The notes under the pieces: model-generated
What the model was told of the DNA's origin: nothing
What the model saw: only the letters and a program-made list of their open reading frames with translations
The model's database searches: none
NCBI GenBank assembly: GCA_029260155.1
Contig: JAJDDU010000032.1
Location: 1 to 15,230 of the forward strand
Length of the DNA stretch: 15,230 nt
Direction: 5' to 3'
Origin: Phycisphaerae bacterium
GTDB lineage: Bacteria; Planctomycetota; Phycisphaerae; UBA1845
Shown: piece by piece, positions 15,144 to 15,230 of the stretch
Layout of the letters: the number at the start of each line of letters is the position of its first letter
Position numbering within the stretch: position 1 is the first letter of the stretch
Made by a program: the position numbers and the translations under genes

Positions 15144-15230
15144 TTACGGTTTTCTTGCGGGTTTCGTCCTCTGGAAGGAGGATGAGACTGGTGAAACAAG
15201 CCCATCAAATCACGCTTGCGGAAGTTGATC
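15116..15230 (+). mobile_element. Possible left end of an insertion element, continuing beyond the window
   Basis: From the TA at 15116 the sequence TAGTGTAGTGTTTCAG and the AT-rich stretch after it differ from the GC-rich DNA to the left. The dockerin-like frame becomes meaningless on crossing this point and stops 30 nt inside. A plus-strand ORF with a perfect ribosome-binding site starts 66-75 nt further in, the usual place for a transposase. The family cannot be named from 16 codons, and the other end is outside the window. Confidence 0.35.
15182..15230 (+). CDS. Start of a plus-strand ORF, possibly a transposase, truncated by the window edge
   Basis: AAGGAGG (15175-15181) is followed directly by ATG (15182), with an in-frame GTG at 15191 that has better spacing (9 nt) and may be the true start. 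The visible residues are MRLVKQAHQITLAEVD. Too little is visible to assign a family. A transposase is suggested only by the position just inside a probable element end. Confidence 0.45.
   Translation, partial: MRLVKQAHQITLAEVD

Noticed and set aside
1..15230. CRISPR array, toxin-antitoxin pair or known defence system
   Set aside because: I found no regularly spaced direct repeats, no cas-like proteins and no paired small toxin and antitoxin genes.

Overview
The window looks like a chromosomal segment of a GC-rich planctomycete-type bacterium (Planctomycetota, possibly Phycisphaerae-like). This rests on secreted proteins with dockerin-like or EF-hand-like C-termini, the tail of a kinase-associated TPR protein with a typical planctomycete C-terminus, a Kazal-domain lipoprotein, and a tRNA-Ile/tRNA-Ala pair detached from any rRNA operon. 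The taxonomic call is inference; no rRNA or universal marker settles it.

Layout. Positions 1-2152 (minus) hold a membrane sensor histidine kinase (Cache sensor, two TM segments, Cys-rich GAF, HisKA, start of HATPase) that runs off the left edge. Then come a gene-poor stretch and the 5'-truncated tail of a TPR protein (2534-2986). A tripartite exporter operon follows, transcribed leftward: TolC-like outer-membrane factor (7249-5474), HlyD/MacA-like adaptor (5361-3706), MacB/LolD-type ATPase (3701-2988). The expected FtsX-like permease is missing; the TPR remnant starts at the ATPase stop codon. Divergent from the exporter is a class III sirtuin (cobB, 7307-8077), convergent with a two-Kazal-domain lipoprotein (8652-8086). 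Next are tRNA-Ile(GAT) and tRNA-Ala(TGC) on the minus strand behind a good sigma70-like promoter.

On the plus strand an AT-richer leader with a doubtful small ORF precedes a FliA/WhiG-family sigma factor (9675-10454), then truA and a GT4 glycosyltransferase, 3 nt apart and probably co-transcribed. Convergent to these is a large secreted protein (14614-12568) interrupted by a one-base frameshift near 12950-12985. At the right edge is the C-terminal fragment of a second dockerin-like protein, whose reading frame is cut by what looks like the end of an insertion element; a new plus-strand ORF with a perfect Shine-Dalgarno starts inside that element and leaves the window.

The most notable points are the exporter operon without a permease joined to a gene fragment, three starts with a -10-like hexamer 6-7 nt upstream and no clear Shine-Dalgarno (possible leaderless mRNAs), the orphan Ile-Ala tRNA pair with an abnormal T-loop in tRNA-Ala, and the two damaged dockerin-type genes. 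I did not see a clear new defence system or a CRISPR array.
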